From contig NZ_JAPFQM010000006.1 in assembly GCF_026241205.1 (NCBI RefSeq), positions 744,001 through 808,000 of the forward strand: a stretch of 64,000 bases of DNA, in the 5' to 3' direction. Position numbers and translations under genes: made by a program. The stretch's first letter is position 1; the number at the start of each line of letters is the position of its first letter. The notes below the pieces were generated by a model. It did no database searches and had not been told where the DNA came from. It was given only the letters and a program-made list of their open reading frames with translations. Origin of the DNA: Thermomicrobium sp. 4228-Ro (GTDB lineage Bacteria > Chloroflexota > Chloroflexia > Thermomicrobiales > Thermomicrobiaceae). Positions 43,506-51,463 of the stretch are shown here, piece by piece.

Positions 43506-43979
43506 TCACTCGGGTGGCCAGGGGGTGTCGGTCGCCGGACCGAAACTGCTGTACCGCTCCTCGACGTACACCCGGATCTCGCGGAGCGATCGACCTTGCT
43601 GGGTGAGCCGCATCACGTCACGCGTGATGTCGATGCAGATCGCTCAGCCGAACGTCATGCCGCCGAGTACGACCGAGCCGTCCGGTCGCAACTCGCGGAC
43701 GGAACAGTCGAGCACCGACCGGTGGCCGAACTCGCCGCAGCCGCAGTAGCACGGGAAGTACTGCAAGATCTCCGGGTGGGTGACAGCGTACCGATAGGCT
43801 TCTTGCGCCTCCGGCGAAGCCTGGTAGAAGACCGCCGGCCAGCGGTCTTCCTTCGGCCAGGCGATGAGCACGGCCTCGCTCTCGTCCGGTGCTGCGCGTC
43901 GCTGGCACGCAGCCAGCAGCGGGAGCATCGTGAGCCCGATGAGGAACCGTCGTCGAGAGAACGAACCCTGCGTCGGCAT
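43506..43979 (-). CDS. PCYCGC-motif lipoprotein, selenoprotein candidate (TGA at 43646-43644 read as selenocysteine)
   Basis: ATG 43979 opens a lipoprotein with a Tat-like signal (FSRRRFLIGL) and lipobox LLAAC (Cys25), then PCYCGCGEFGH (76-86), DCSVRELRPDGSVV, and an in-frame TGA at codon 112. The same frame continues for 45 codons starting AICIDITRDVMRLTQQG, with SLREIRVYVEERY, to a TGA at 43506. In PCYCGC-family proteins this tail is present and begins C-G-x-C-x-[DE]-I; here the first Cys is the TGA and the second is Cys115, giving U-x-x-C. A SECIS-like hairpin follows. Stopping at the first TGA would remove the conserved last third. The true stop leaves 13 bases to the convergent gene. Function of the family is unknown; redox or metal binding is inferred. 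Confidence 0.85.
43611..43629 (-). promoter_or_regulatory. SECIS-like hairpin of the PCYCGC lipoprotein gene
   Basis: On the minus strand CATCACG and CGTGATG form a perfect seven-base stem around the loop CGTGA. The loop starts 22 nt after the TGA, the same distance as in the SelW-like gene, and the loops share CGTG. This fits a bacterial SECIS located inside the coding region just past the Sec codon. Confidence 0.65.
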
Positions 43980-44049
43980 CGCACCCATACCTCTCGGCGT
44001 ATCTGCCGATTCGCTGAGTGCAGTGTGCCATGATACCCGGCGGTCACGA

Positions 44050-44081
44050 TACGGGAAAATCCCGACGCGTGTCACGCGTCG
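44050..44081 (-). terminator. 19-base palindrome between the decayed hydrolase and the PCYCGC gene
   Basis: CGACGCGTG-T-CACGCGTCG at 44063-44081 has nine-base perfect arms. On the minus strand it is followed by GGGATTTTCC, so it could terminate the old hydrolase transcript. As a perfect short dyad upstream of the selenoprotein candidate it could also be a protein-binding operator. A possible -10 for that gene (TATCAT, 44035-44030) lies just past it. Confidence 0.4.
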
Positions 44082-44740
44082 TCGCGGCAGCCGGACGAGG
44101 CGCCCAGTCGGTCGATAGCCTGGCCCAACGCGAACGAGCGATCGCTCGGCCGATCGCCGACGAGGTACCGGCGCAAGAACGCGAGCACGCGCCGTCGGGC
44201 ATCGGTCGCTGTCTCGGGGCGGTAACTCGCGCGTGTCGTCGAGGAAGGCGTGCGGTGCACCGGGGTAGCTGCGCAGCTCGAACGCGATGCCTGTAGCAGC
44301 GAGCGCAGCGCGGAGATGTTCCACCTCGCGCGGCGGCACCGCCTGGTCGAGTTCACCGTAAACACCGAGAAGCGGGCAGTGCAGGGACTGGACGCGCTCG
44401 ATCGGATCCAGGTTGCGCCCGTGGCAGATAACGGCGGCGCCGAACAGTCGCTCTCGCGGACTGAAACGAGCGAGAGGGCGCCGTCCATACAAAAGTCGCC
44501 CGTGCCGATCTTCGGGCCGCGCACGTCGCCGCGAGCCAGGAGGAAGCGAGCGGGCGCGAGAGTTTCTCCGATCGGTCGGGGACAGGCCGTTCCCGTCGCC
44601 CGCTGAGCAGCTTGCTCGGGTGGAAAGGCGATCTTTTCATGGGAGCCGTCCACCGCTCCTGACCCGAAGCCATCGGCGAGGCGATGGTTCATGTCCCCGG
44701 GAAAGGACTCCGCGTCGCGAGCGTTGCTGGGCGAAGACAC
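44072..44740 (-). pseudogene. Decayed dienelactone hydrolase-family gene
   Basis: Pieces of a dienelactone hydrolase lie in alternating frames. One frame holds PARFLLARGDVRGPKIG and GDFCMDGALSLVS (nucleophile elbow with Cys). A frame change near 44465 leads to LFGAAVICHGRNLDPIERV, LGVYGELDQAVPP (Asp) and SYPGAPHAFLDDTR (His). A second change near 44235 leads to SYRPETATDARRRVLAFLRRYL, the usual C-terminal helix. The N-terminal third is not recoverable in any single frame, although fragments such as GAIPHVADSVA at about 44800 may belong to it. The three catalytic segments survive, so decay is fairly recent, or the assembly has errors. Confidence 0.7.
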
Positions 44741-45205
44741 CGCTGGGTGGCAGGGGGGCAGGGAGCGCGACGGAGTCGGCCACGTGTGGGATTGCGCCGA
44801 GACAGGCGATCATCGTGTCCATCATGATGTCACCCTCTCGAACGGTCGATCCAGTCGTTCCAAACAAGAGTGGAGGGACCGACTGGGAGCACGCTCTGCT
44901 CGTGATGACCGAAGATCCAAAAGATGCTTCTACTCACGACGCCCCTTCTGACGAAGCCCTGCTATGATGAGATCGAGCGTTTCGGGGGTGGCACAGTGGG
45001 ATACGGATCGTGTCGAAGAGTTTGTGAGTCGGCAGGAGTGCCGTCTTGAGCCGAACACTGCGCTGAACTGGCAGCACCGATCGGCGCTGCCACGGTGCGG
45101 TGATTGCTCGTTGTGGTCTGCGGTGCGCTTTTGGCTCTCCACTAGAGCGGAAGAGAGAAAAGGCGGGAACGCCCGGGGAAATTCGGAGGGGTAGGGGGAG
45201 TGCGG
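44741..45205. other. Gap upstream of the SQR-like operon
   Basis: About 460 bases. The left part probably holds unrecognisable N-terminal remnants of the dienelactone hydrolase on the minus strand. The right part holds a TATGAT hexamer at 44963-44968, a possible -10 for the SQR-like operon, without a clear -35. No convincing intact gene. Confidence 0.4.
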
Positions 45206-46360
45206 ATGAAGCGGGTGGTCATTCTCGGTGGCGGATCAGGCGGCGCGGTTGCCGCCAGCCGACTCGGTAAGTGGGGAAGAGCGGGCGAGTTCGAGGTCGT
45301 GCTGATCGACCGCAGTCCTTGGCACGAGTTCCGACCGAGCTATCTCTGGGTTGCGCTAGGAAAGCGCGAACCGGACGCGATCCGGCGTCCCTTGAGTCTC
45401 CTCAGCCAACGTTATGGAACACGGGTTGTCCAGGCGACGGTCACCTCGATTCGACCCGAGGCCAACGTCGTAGAGACTGATCGTGGAGCATTCGAGTACG
45501 ACTACCTCATCGTGGCGCTGGGATCAGAATTACGGTGGGATAGTCAGAACGAGGGGTGCGAAGCCCCATGGGAGCTCGATTTCGCACTGGCCTTGCGCGA
45601 GCGCCTTCGTCACTTCTCGGGTGGCCGGGTTGTGGTGGGACCGCTGTCCTGGCCCTATCGCTGCCCGCCGGCGCCGTTCGAGGTCGCGTTCATGATGAAG
45701 TATTTGGCGGAGCAGCGTGGTATCGCGGGACGGACGCAGATCACGGTTTTCCACCCCTGGAACGAGCCGATGGAGACGTTCGGTCCGCAAATGGTGGAAG
45801 GGTTCCGCCGGTTTCTCAACGATTTCGACGTGCATTTCGAGGGAGGTTTTGTTTGCGACCGTCATGACCGTGAGCGTCGGACGATCGTGGCACGGGATGG
45901 GCGAGAGCTGGAGTACGATCTTGCGATCGTGGTGCCCCATCATCAGCCGCCCGAAGCGGTTCGCAATTCCCCGCTCGCTGCGAGCGAGGGGTACATGGAT
46001 GTCGCGCTTCCTTCGATGCAGTCACCGCGCTTCAGCAATGTCTGGGGGATCGGCGATGTGGTAGCCCCGACCATCGGACTGGGTATGGCGGGGGTCTTCG
46101 CCCACTTTCAGGCGGAGCATGTCGTCAGCCAGATCATCGATCGTGAGCGCGGCGCGTATCTCGGTGAACTCTACAACATGGTCGGTATCTGCGTCATGGA
46201 CACCGGGTACATGGGAGCAGCCGTCTGGTGCAACTTCACGGACAAGCTCTACGGGCGTGCTCCCTATCCGGACTGTCGTCTCCTCGGCGGGATGCGAGCA
46301 TTCCGTGCTGTGAAGGTCGGGTTCGAGCGGTACTGGTTCGCAAATCTCTTTGGGGAATGA
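45206..46360 (+). CDS. Sulfide:quinone reductase-like FAD/NAD(P)-binding oxidoreductase
   Basis: The 384-residue flavoprotein begins with the dinucleotide-binding motif VVILGGGSGGAVAA, has the SQR-type FRPSYLW near residue 44, DYLIVALGSEL, and a second redox segment WPYRCPPAPFE (Cys about 153) that matches the SQR active-site Cys region. Other candidates for the Cys pair are Cys118 and VGICVMDTG near residue 340. The FAD-closing motif NVWGIGDVVAPTIGLGMAGVFAHFQA is intact. SQR oxidises sulfide and passes electrons to quinone at the membrane. ATG 45206 lies six bases after GGGGGAG. It is co-transcribed with a DUF1641 protein, an arrangement known for SQR-like genes in archaea and bacteria. Confidence 0.82.
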   Translation: MKRVVILGGGSGGAVAASRLGKWGRAGEFEVVLIDRSPWHEFRPSYLWVALGKREPDAIRRPLSLLSQRYGTRVVQATVTSIRPEANVVETDRGAFEYDYLIVALGSELRWDSQNEGCEAPWELDFALALRERLRHFSGGRVVVGPLSWPYRCPPAPFEVAFMMKYLAEQRGIAGRTQITVFHPWNEPMETFGPQMVEGFRRFLNDFDVHFEGGFVCDRHDRERRTIVARDGRELEYDLAIVVPHHQPPEAVRNSPLAASEGYMDVALPSMQSPRFSNVWGIGDVVAPTIGLGMAGVFAHFQAEHVVSQIIDRERGAYLGELYNMVGICVMDTGYMGAAVWCNFTDKLYGRAPYPDCRLLGGMRAFRAVKVGFERYWFANLFGE

Positions 46361-46371
46361 GAGGGTCGGGA

Positions 46372-46866
46372 ATGGCTGATGATGTGTCTCTGACGGCAAT
46401 GGAATGGACACCGGACGAGAGGGAGCGTCTGGAACGTCTACTTGCGCGTCTCGTAGCCAGCGTGGATGCTCTCGAACAGTGCATAGAGCTGATCGATCGG
46501 TTGGCATCCAGCGGGCTGCTGGCTGGGATCAATGCGGTATTGGAGGAATTCGACGAGACATTCAGTGCGATCAATCGGCCGGAACTCATGGGTATGGTCG
46601 CGAACGCCATGATGCTCCTCGGCCTGCTCAGCCAGCTCCGCTACGAGCCGTTCTTCGATCTCGCGATGCGTGCACCGGCGGTGATGAACGAAGCCTATCC
46701 ACGTTTCAAGCGACGTGCCGATCGGCTGAGCGTCCGTGAGGCGCTCGATCTCCTGCGTAGTCCGGAGGTGGCAGCAGCGCTGGAGCTGCTGGTGGCAGTC
46801 CTGCGGGCACAGCGCGGTGTGACCGGCGACTCGGTTGCACCGCTGCCGCGGACGCCGGGGCACTGA
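46372..46866 (+). CDS. DUF1641-family protein, partner of the SQR-like enzyme
   Basis: The 164-residue helical protein contains LERLLARLVASVDALEQCIE, LIDRLASSGLLAGINAVLEE, a glycine-containing hydrophobic hairpin MGMVANAMMLLGLLSQL and SVREALDLLRSPEVAAALELL, which is the DUF1641 wording. These proteins are encoded beside flavin oxidoreductases and are thought to help dock or stabilise them. It begins 11 bases after the SQR-like stop. ATG 46357, which overlaps that stop, is an alternative start. Confidence 0.75.
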   Translation: MADDVSLTAMEWTPDERERLERLLARLVASVDALEQCIELIDRLASSGLLAGINAVLEEFDETFSAINRPELMGMVANAMMLLGLLSQLRYEPFFDLAMRAPAVMNEAYPRFKRRADRLSVREALDLLRSPEVAAALELLVAVLRAQRGVTGDSVAPLPRTPGH

Positions 46867-47005
46867 GAAACGATGCTTCAGTCGGATGACCGCCTGTCAC
46901 TCGGGTGGGAATAACGGAGCGGATAACCACAGAGTCTGCAGATCGCTGGCACAGACGAAACAGCGGGATCCTTTCGAGGGGGAATGCGCGTTCGGCGTCT
47001 CCGCC

Positions 47006-47034
47006 TGACCACACTGACCACACGCTGACCACAC
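47006..47034. repeat. Three short direct repeats TGACCACAC
   Basis: Copies lie at 47006-47014, 47015-47023 and 47026-47034, in the gap between the DUF1641 gene and the tRNA terminator. They may be a protein-binding array or simple local duplication. No function is evident. Confidence 0.45.
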
Positions 47035-47046
47035 TCCGCACAGACG

Positions 47047-47075
47047 AAAAGCGGCCGGACTCGCCTCCCGGCCGC
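47047..47075 (-). terminator. Rho-independent terminator of tRNA-Lys
   Basis: On the minus strand GCGGCCGG and CCGGCCGC form an eight-base stem around a nine-base loop, followed at once by TTTT. It lies 34 bases past the CCA end of the tRNA and is the best intrinsic terminator in the window. Confidence 0.8.
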
Positions 47076-47108
47076 CGTGTCGGTTTCGCGTCGTTTCGCG
47101 GTTTTCTC

Positions 47109-47184
<76 letters not shown>

Positions 47185-47204
47185 ACGCTTCGCTCACCAT
47201 GCCA

Positions 47205-47233
47205 AGTATATCCACGGCTGGTGCGGTATGCAA
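47205..47233 (-). promoter_or_regulatory. Promoter of tRNA-Lys
   Basis: On the minus strand -35 TTGCAT (47233-47228), a 17-base spacer and -10 TATACT (47210-47205) place the transcription start about a dozen bases before the tRNA. Confidence 0.7.
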
Positions 47234-47242
47234 GCGTGCCGG

Positions 47243-47701
47243 TCAGGCTGGCCGCTCGACGGTGTCCACCGGAGCGACGGACCGCCCCCGCAAGCGCACG
47301 GCACGGACCCGGACCGCGAGTGCCCATGCCAGCAAGCCGAGGCCGAGCACCCCGAGCAGCGGCTGGATCGGCGCGAACCATTGGAGTGCGCCGCTGGTGC
47401 CGAGCAGGAGTAGGACGAGCTTGTTGCAAACCGGACAGCCAACCGCGAAGTACGTCGCGACGGTACCCAGTGTCGTCCGACCTTGCGGCAGCGGACAAGC
47501 TGATGGCCAGGCATAGGTGGCGGCGAGCGCAGCGACGAGCACGACGGTGGCGGCGAAGATGACGTAATCGATGGTATCAGGCAGGATCATCCGGCTGAAG
47601 AGCGGGTTCGGGATGAGTGCCGTGGGGATGCCGATCAGTCCAGCGGTGACCAGCGCTCCGAAACTACCATAGATGATCGCTCGCCAAAGCGGGGGGCGCA
47701 C
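47243..47701 (-). CDS. Four-helix membrane protein with a CPVC motif
   Basis: The 152-residue protein starts at GTG 47701 behind AGGAGG. It has four membrane helices (about residues 8-28, 45-65, 85-105, 108-130). Between helices 2 and 3 are YAWPSACPLPQG and FAVGCPVCNKLV, placing three cysteines, two as C-P-x-C, near one membrane face. Such an arrangement suggests redox chemistry or metal binding, loosely like VKOR/DsbB-type proteins, but it is not a member I can name. The open frame upstream to 47968 is shadow. Confidence 0.65.
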   Translation of the reverse strand: MRPPLWRAIIYGSFGALVTAGLIGIPTALIPNPLFSRMILPDTIDYVIFAATVVLVAALAATYAWPSACPLPQGRTTLGTVATYFAVGCPVCNKLVLLLLGTSGALQWFAPIQPLLGVLGLGLLAWALAVRVRAVRLRGRSVAPVDTVERPA

Positions 47702-47793
47702 AGGTACCTCCTCGCATCCTGCACCGAGTGTAGCATCGTGCCTGCTGCGCTGGCTGCCGCAGCAGGTGGTGACCATCGGACGGGAGGACGGGC

Positions 47794-49080
47794 GTGCGCC
47801 GACAGTGGACGGAGGCGCTGGCAGCCCTGCGCTTCCGCGATTTTCGTCTGCTCTGGGCTGGACAATTCGTCTCGATGCTCGGCACGCAGATGCAGACCGT
47901 CGCGTTGAGCTGGCTGGTGTACGACCTGACCGGTTCGCCAGCCCAGCTGGGTGGCATCGCCCTAGCACGAGCGATTCCGACCATCGTCCTCTCGCTCTTC
48001 GGTGGGACGCTGGCCGATCAGGTCGACCGGCGCAAACTCCTGCTCGTCACCCAGTCGACCGCAGCGCTCCTCCTGGGCATCCTCGCTGTCTCCGTGAGCC
48101 TCGGTTGGACAGCGCTGCCGCTCCTCTATGCCCTCGCCTTTGCGTCGGCGGCGGCGATGGCCTTCGACTCACCAGCGCGTCAGGCGCTCATCCCAGCGCT
48201 CGTTCCGCGCGAGCGGCTCGCCAATGCGCTGACGCTCAACGTGCTCGCCTGGGACGTCGCAGCGGTGGTCGGGCCAGCGCTCGGAGGCGTGGTGATCGCG
48301 CGGGTCGGTGTCGCGGCGGCCTTCTGGGCCGATGCCCTGAGCTATCTCGCAGTCGTGGCAGCGCTCCTGGCGATGCGCCGCGACATTCCAGTACCCCGGC
48401 CCGAGCGGCGAGGCTGGGAAGCGTTTCTCGACGGACTCGTCTTCGTGAGGGGCCGGCCGATCCTCTGGCAGCTCATGCTGCTCGACTTCTTCGCTGTCGC
48501 CCTGGCCTCGACGACGGGACTGCTGCCGGTCTTCGCGCGCGATGTGCTCGGTGTCGGGCCCGATGGTCTCGGGCTGCTCTACGCTGCGCCGAGCGTCGGG
48601 GCCATCGTGGGTGCAGCGCTGTTCGCACTGGCTCCGGTGCCCCATCGGCCCGGACGGGTGGTCGTCTGGGTGGTGGTCGGGTACGGGGCTACACTGGCGG
48701 CGTTCGGACTGAGCCGCTGGTTCTGGTTGTCGCTCGCCCTGCTTGCGCTTTCCGGCGCGCTGGATGCCGTCAGCATGGCGCTGCGGCAGACGGTCCGCCA
48801 GCTGGCGACGCCAGATGCCTATCGGGGGCGTGTCGGGGCGCTCGCGTCGGTCTTCAGCACCGGCGGACCACGCCTCGGGCAGTTCCAATCGGGTATCCTC
48901 GCCAGCCTGATCGGACCGGCGGGTGCCATGGTGCTCGGCGGCATCGGCTGCATCGGCGTGGCACTGGCTTCCCGCTGGTGGGGTGCGGAACTCTGGCGTT
49001 ACGCCGGCGAGGAACTCGCCGAGGTGGCACCGGATGGAGCATCTGCCGAGCGGGCGACTGCCCATCCGGCTGTGGAATGA
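47794..49080 (+). CDS. MFS transporter (EntS-like exporter)
   Basis: The 428-residue protein has twelve membrane helices and matches the EntS/MFS_3 branch: ALRFRDFRLLWAGQFVSMLGTQMQ at the N-terminus, GGTLADQVDRRKLLL (the MFS loop 2-3 motif), AFDSPARQALIPALVP, NALTLNVLAWDVAAVVGPALGG and TPDAYRGRVGALASVF. Members export siderophores, drugs or unknown small molecules by proton antiport. GTG 47794 follows GGGAGGACGG. Stand-alone gene. Confidence 0.88.
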   Translation: MRRQWTEALAALRFRDFRLLWAGQFVSMLGTQMQTVALSWLVYDLTGSPAQLGGIALARAIPTIVLSLFGGTLADQVDRRKLLLVTQSTAALLLGILAVSVSLGWTALPLLYALAFASAAAMAFDSPARQALIPALVPRERLANALTLNVLAWDVAAVVGPALGGVVIARVGVAAAFWADALSYLAVVAALLAMRRDIPVPRPERRGWEAFLDGLVFVRGRPILWQLMLLDFFAVALASTTGLLPVFARDVLGVGPDGLGLLYAAPSVGAIVGAALFALAPVPHRPGRVVVWVVVGYGATLAAFGLSRWFWLSLALLALSGALDAVSMALRQTVRQLATPDAYRGRVGALASVFSTGGPRLGQFQSGILASLIGPAGAMVLGGIGCIGVALASRWWGAELWRYAGEELAEVAPDGASAERATAHPAVE

Positions 49081-49183
49081 CTGTTGCGTTCCAATTGAGA
49101 AGAAAGTCCTACTGCGCACTGACGAACGGTCAAGTAGGATGCGAGTACGATTCGGTGAGAAGGACCGGGTAAGCGAGGTCGCG

Positions 49184-51463
49184 ATGGCACGCTGGGACGA
49201 TATCGATGTCGTGCTGGTCGATCGTGACCCGGTACGAAGGGCAGCACTGGTGCGTCTGGCGCGTGCGCTCGGTGTGGAGCACGTCCAGGCATCGGGAGAC
49301 TGGGCCAGCACGCTGCTCGAGGAACCGGCCGTGCGGCCGACGGTCGTGCTGGTGGATGCTGCGCTGCTTCGGCAGCGCCCGTTCGACGTGTCACGGGCTG
49401 TCCAGCTCGGGCGCTTTTTCGTTGCGCTCGTTTCCGGTGGGACGGGAACGACGCCTGAGTTTCTTGCAGCCGGCTGCGGCGCCGTCCTCTACGAGCCGAT
49501 CACCGCGATCGATCTCGAGCGAGTCTTCGCGCTCGCTCGCTCGGTCCTCGCGGAAGGAGTCGGTCGCGAGCGCCGACTCCAAATCAGACTGAGTGCGCTG
49601 CGCCAGGTCGAGTCCGACCTCACCCTGCTCGCGGAGTTGACGCCGGAGTGGCTGACTCGGAGCCTGGAGCTGCTCCAGCCTATTCTGGGCGTTCCAGCGC
49701 TGGCCGTCTGGCGAGTCGACTGGGAGACCAACTCCCTCCTCAACGACGGTGCGGTCGGTCTTCCCGCGTTCTTCATTCAGGAAATCGAAGCACGGTCCCG
49801 TGGCAGGGCGAGCGCACTCGTCCGGCGGATCTTGGAGTCAGTTCTCGAGCCGGTCGACATGCGGGAGACGTCTACTGACGAGCGACTGCTGACGAGCCCC
49901 GAGGTTCGCCGCAGCCTCGACCTCGAAGCAGGGGTGGTGGTGCCGGTCCGGCGTGCCGGGCAGATCGTAGCCCTGCTCTCGGTTTACCTCGCACAACTCG
50001 CGGACTTCGACCGTGCTGACCTGCAGCTGTACGATGCAGCAGCCGAGGCCCTAGCGGTGGCCTGGAAAATCGCGGACACGCGGCGCGAGATCCTGCAGAA
50101 CCAGATTCTCTACCGCACGCTCGTCGAAGAAGAGCCGGTCGGTGTCCTGCTGTGCAGTCTGGATGGCACGGTCCGTCTCGCAAATGGTGCGGCGGCTCGG
50201 TTGCTCGGGTACGAGCGGCCCGAGCGGTTGCGCGGTCTGCGATTGCCGGAATCGGTGCGCACGCTCGCCCCGCTTCCTTGGGACGAGTGGGTCCAGCGCC
50301 CGATCGGAGCTCCCCCAGTCGAGAGGGTCGTCCCATTGCTGTCGTTCGACAAGCGGCTCCGGATCGTCGAATTCCATGCCCGGATCGTCGAGTTGCCGGG
50401 TGACCGTGTCCAGTGGGAACCGCAGGTCCAGCTGGTCTTGGACGACGTCACGCTCGAGCGGCGCCGGTTGATGGAACTGGAGTTGCTGCACGATCTGACC
50501 CGGATGGTCTCCGAGGAACGCGATCTGGAGGCAGCCTTCCAGATGGTGGCGGAGCGCCTCCAGCGCGAGTTCGGCTACGCACTGGTCGGGCTCGCCTTGC
50601 TGAGCAGCGACAAAACGCGCTTCATCGGTCGGGCGGTGCGCGTCGAGGGTGGCTTGACCTACAACGAGTGGCGAGCGGACCGCGGGGTGACCGGGCGGGC
50701 GGTACGCGAAAATCGCGCTCAGCTGGTCGTCGACGTCCTGCAGGATCCCGACTATTTCGTGCCGCAACCCGATCTCCAGATGGAGAGCGAGGTGGTAGCT
50801 GTCCTGCGCCGGAACGGTGAGCCGATCGGGGTGCTCAATATCGAGAGCCGACGCGGGCATCGCCTCGACCAGGAGGACCTCCGCCTGGCCATGAACATAG
50901 CGGTGCATCTGGAGCTTCTGATGCGGCAGGTGGAGTTGACCGAGCAGCTCGAGCGCCAGGCGCTGAGCGATCCGCTGACCGGGCTGCCGAATCGCCGGGC
51001 ACTCGAGGAACATCTGCGTCGCGTTCTCCGCGACCGGCATGTCGAGGCAGTGAGCGTCCTGTTGATCGACTTCGACAACTTCAAGCCGCTCAACGATTCG
51101 CGGGGGCACCTCTTCGGTGATGCCGTCCTCCAGGCGATCGCCGAGCGGTTGGCACGATCGCTCCGACCGAGCGATCTGGTGGCGCGTTACGGGGGTGACG
51201 AGTTCGCGGTCGTGCTCCCAGGAGTCGACCTCTCGAAGGCGCACGAGATCGCTGAGCGGCTCCGGCAGACAATAGCGAGTTCCCCGTTTGAGATCCGTGG
51301 GCAGCGTGTCACCTTGACGATCTCCCTCGGTGTTGCCGGTTATCCGCTGCATGGCGACACACCAGAAGCGCTCCTCCATGCAGCGGACGAGGCGCTGTAC
51401 GTCGCCAAGCGTCGCGGTGGAAACGCGGTCATCGTCGCTGGTGAAGGGCCGAGCCAGGCTTAG
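49184..51463 (+). CDS. Diguanylate cyclase with receiver-like, GAF, PAS and GAF domains
   Basis: The 759-residue cytoplasmic protein makes cyclic di-GMP from GTP. Residues 1-125 are a receiver-like domain (DVVLVDRDPVRRAALVRLAR, VVLVDAALL) and 150-310 a GAF-like region. A PAS domain (about 320-430: TLVEEEPVGVLLCSLDGTVRLA), a second GAF (about 450-590) and a GGDEF domain (600-755) follow. The catalytic GGDEF is intact (670-674), and an RPSD sequence (661-664) five residues before it is the inhibitory product-binding I-site. Its stop overlaps the convergent peptidase stop by four bases. The signal sensed is unknown. Confidence 0.9.
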   Translation: MARWDDIDVVLVDRDPVRRAALVRLARALGVEHVQASGDWASTLLEEPAVRPTVVLVDAALLRQRPFDVSRAVQLGRFFVALVSGGTGTTPEFLAAGCGAVLYEPITAIDLERVFALARSVLAEGVGRERRLQIRLSALRQVESDLTLLAELTPEWLTRSLELLQPILGVPALAVWRVDWETNSLLNDGAVGLPAFFIQEIEARSRGRASALVRRILESVLEPVDMRETSTDERLLTSPEVRRSLDLEAGVVVPVRRAGQIVALLSVYLAQLADFDRADLQLYDAAAEALAVAWKIADTRREILQNQILYRTLVEEEPVGVLLCSLDGTVRLANGAAARLLGYERPERLRGLRLPESVRTLAPLPWDEWVQRPIGAPPVERVVPLLSFDKRLRIVEFHARIVELPGDRVQWEPQVQLVLDDVTLERRRLMELELLHDLTRMVSEERDLEAAFQMVAERLQREFGYALVGLALLSSDKTRFIGRAVRVEGGLTYNEWRADRGVTGRAVRENRAQLVVDVLQDPDYFVPQPDLQMESEVVAVLRRNGEPIGVLNIESRRGHRLDQEDLRLAMNIAVHLELLMRQVELTEQLERQALSDPLTGLPNRRALEEHLRRVLRDRHVEAVSVLLIDFDNFKPLNDSRGHLFGDAVLQAIAERLARSLRPSDLVARYGGDEFAVVLPGVDLSKAHEIAERLRQTIASSPFEIRGQRVTLTISLGVAGYPLHGDTPEALLHAADEALYVAKRRGGNAVIVAGEGPSQA

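Noticed and set aside
43644-44492. A single 282-codon frame that appears to fuse a hydrolase to a lipoprotein
   Set aside because: It joins a frame-shifted piece of dienelactone hydrolase to the PCYCGC lipoprotein through an Arg-rich linker; the lipoprotein has its own start and signal peptide at 43979.
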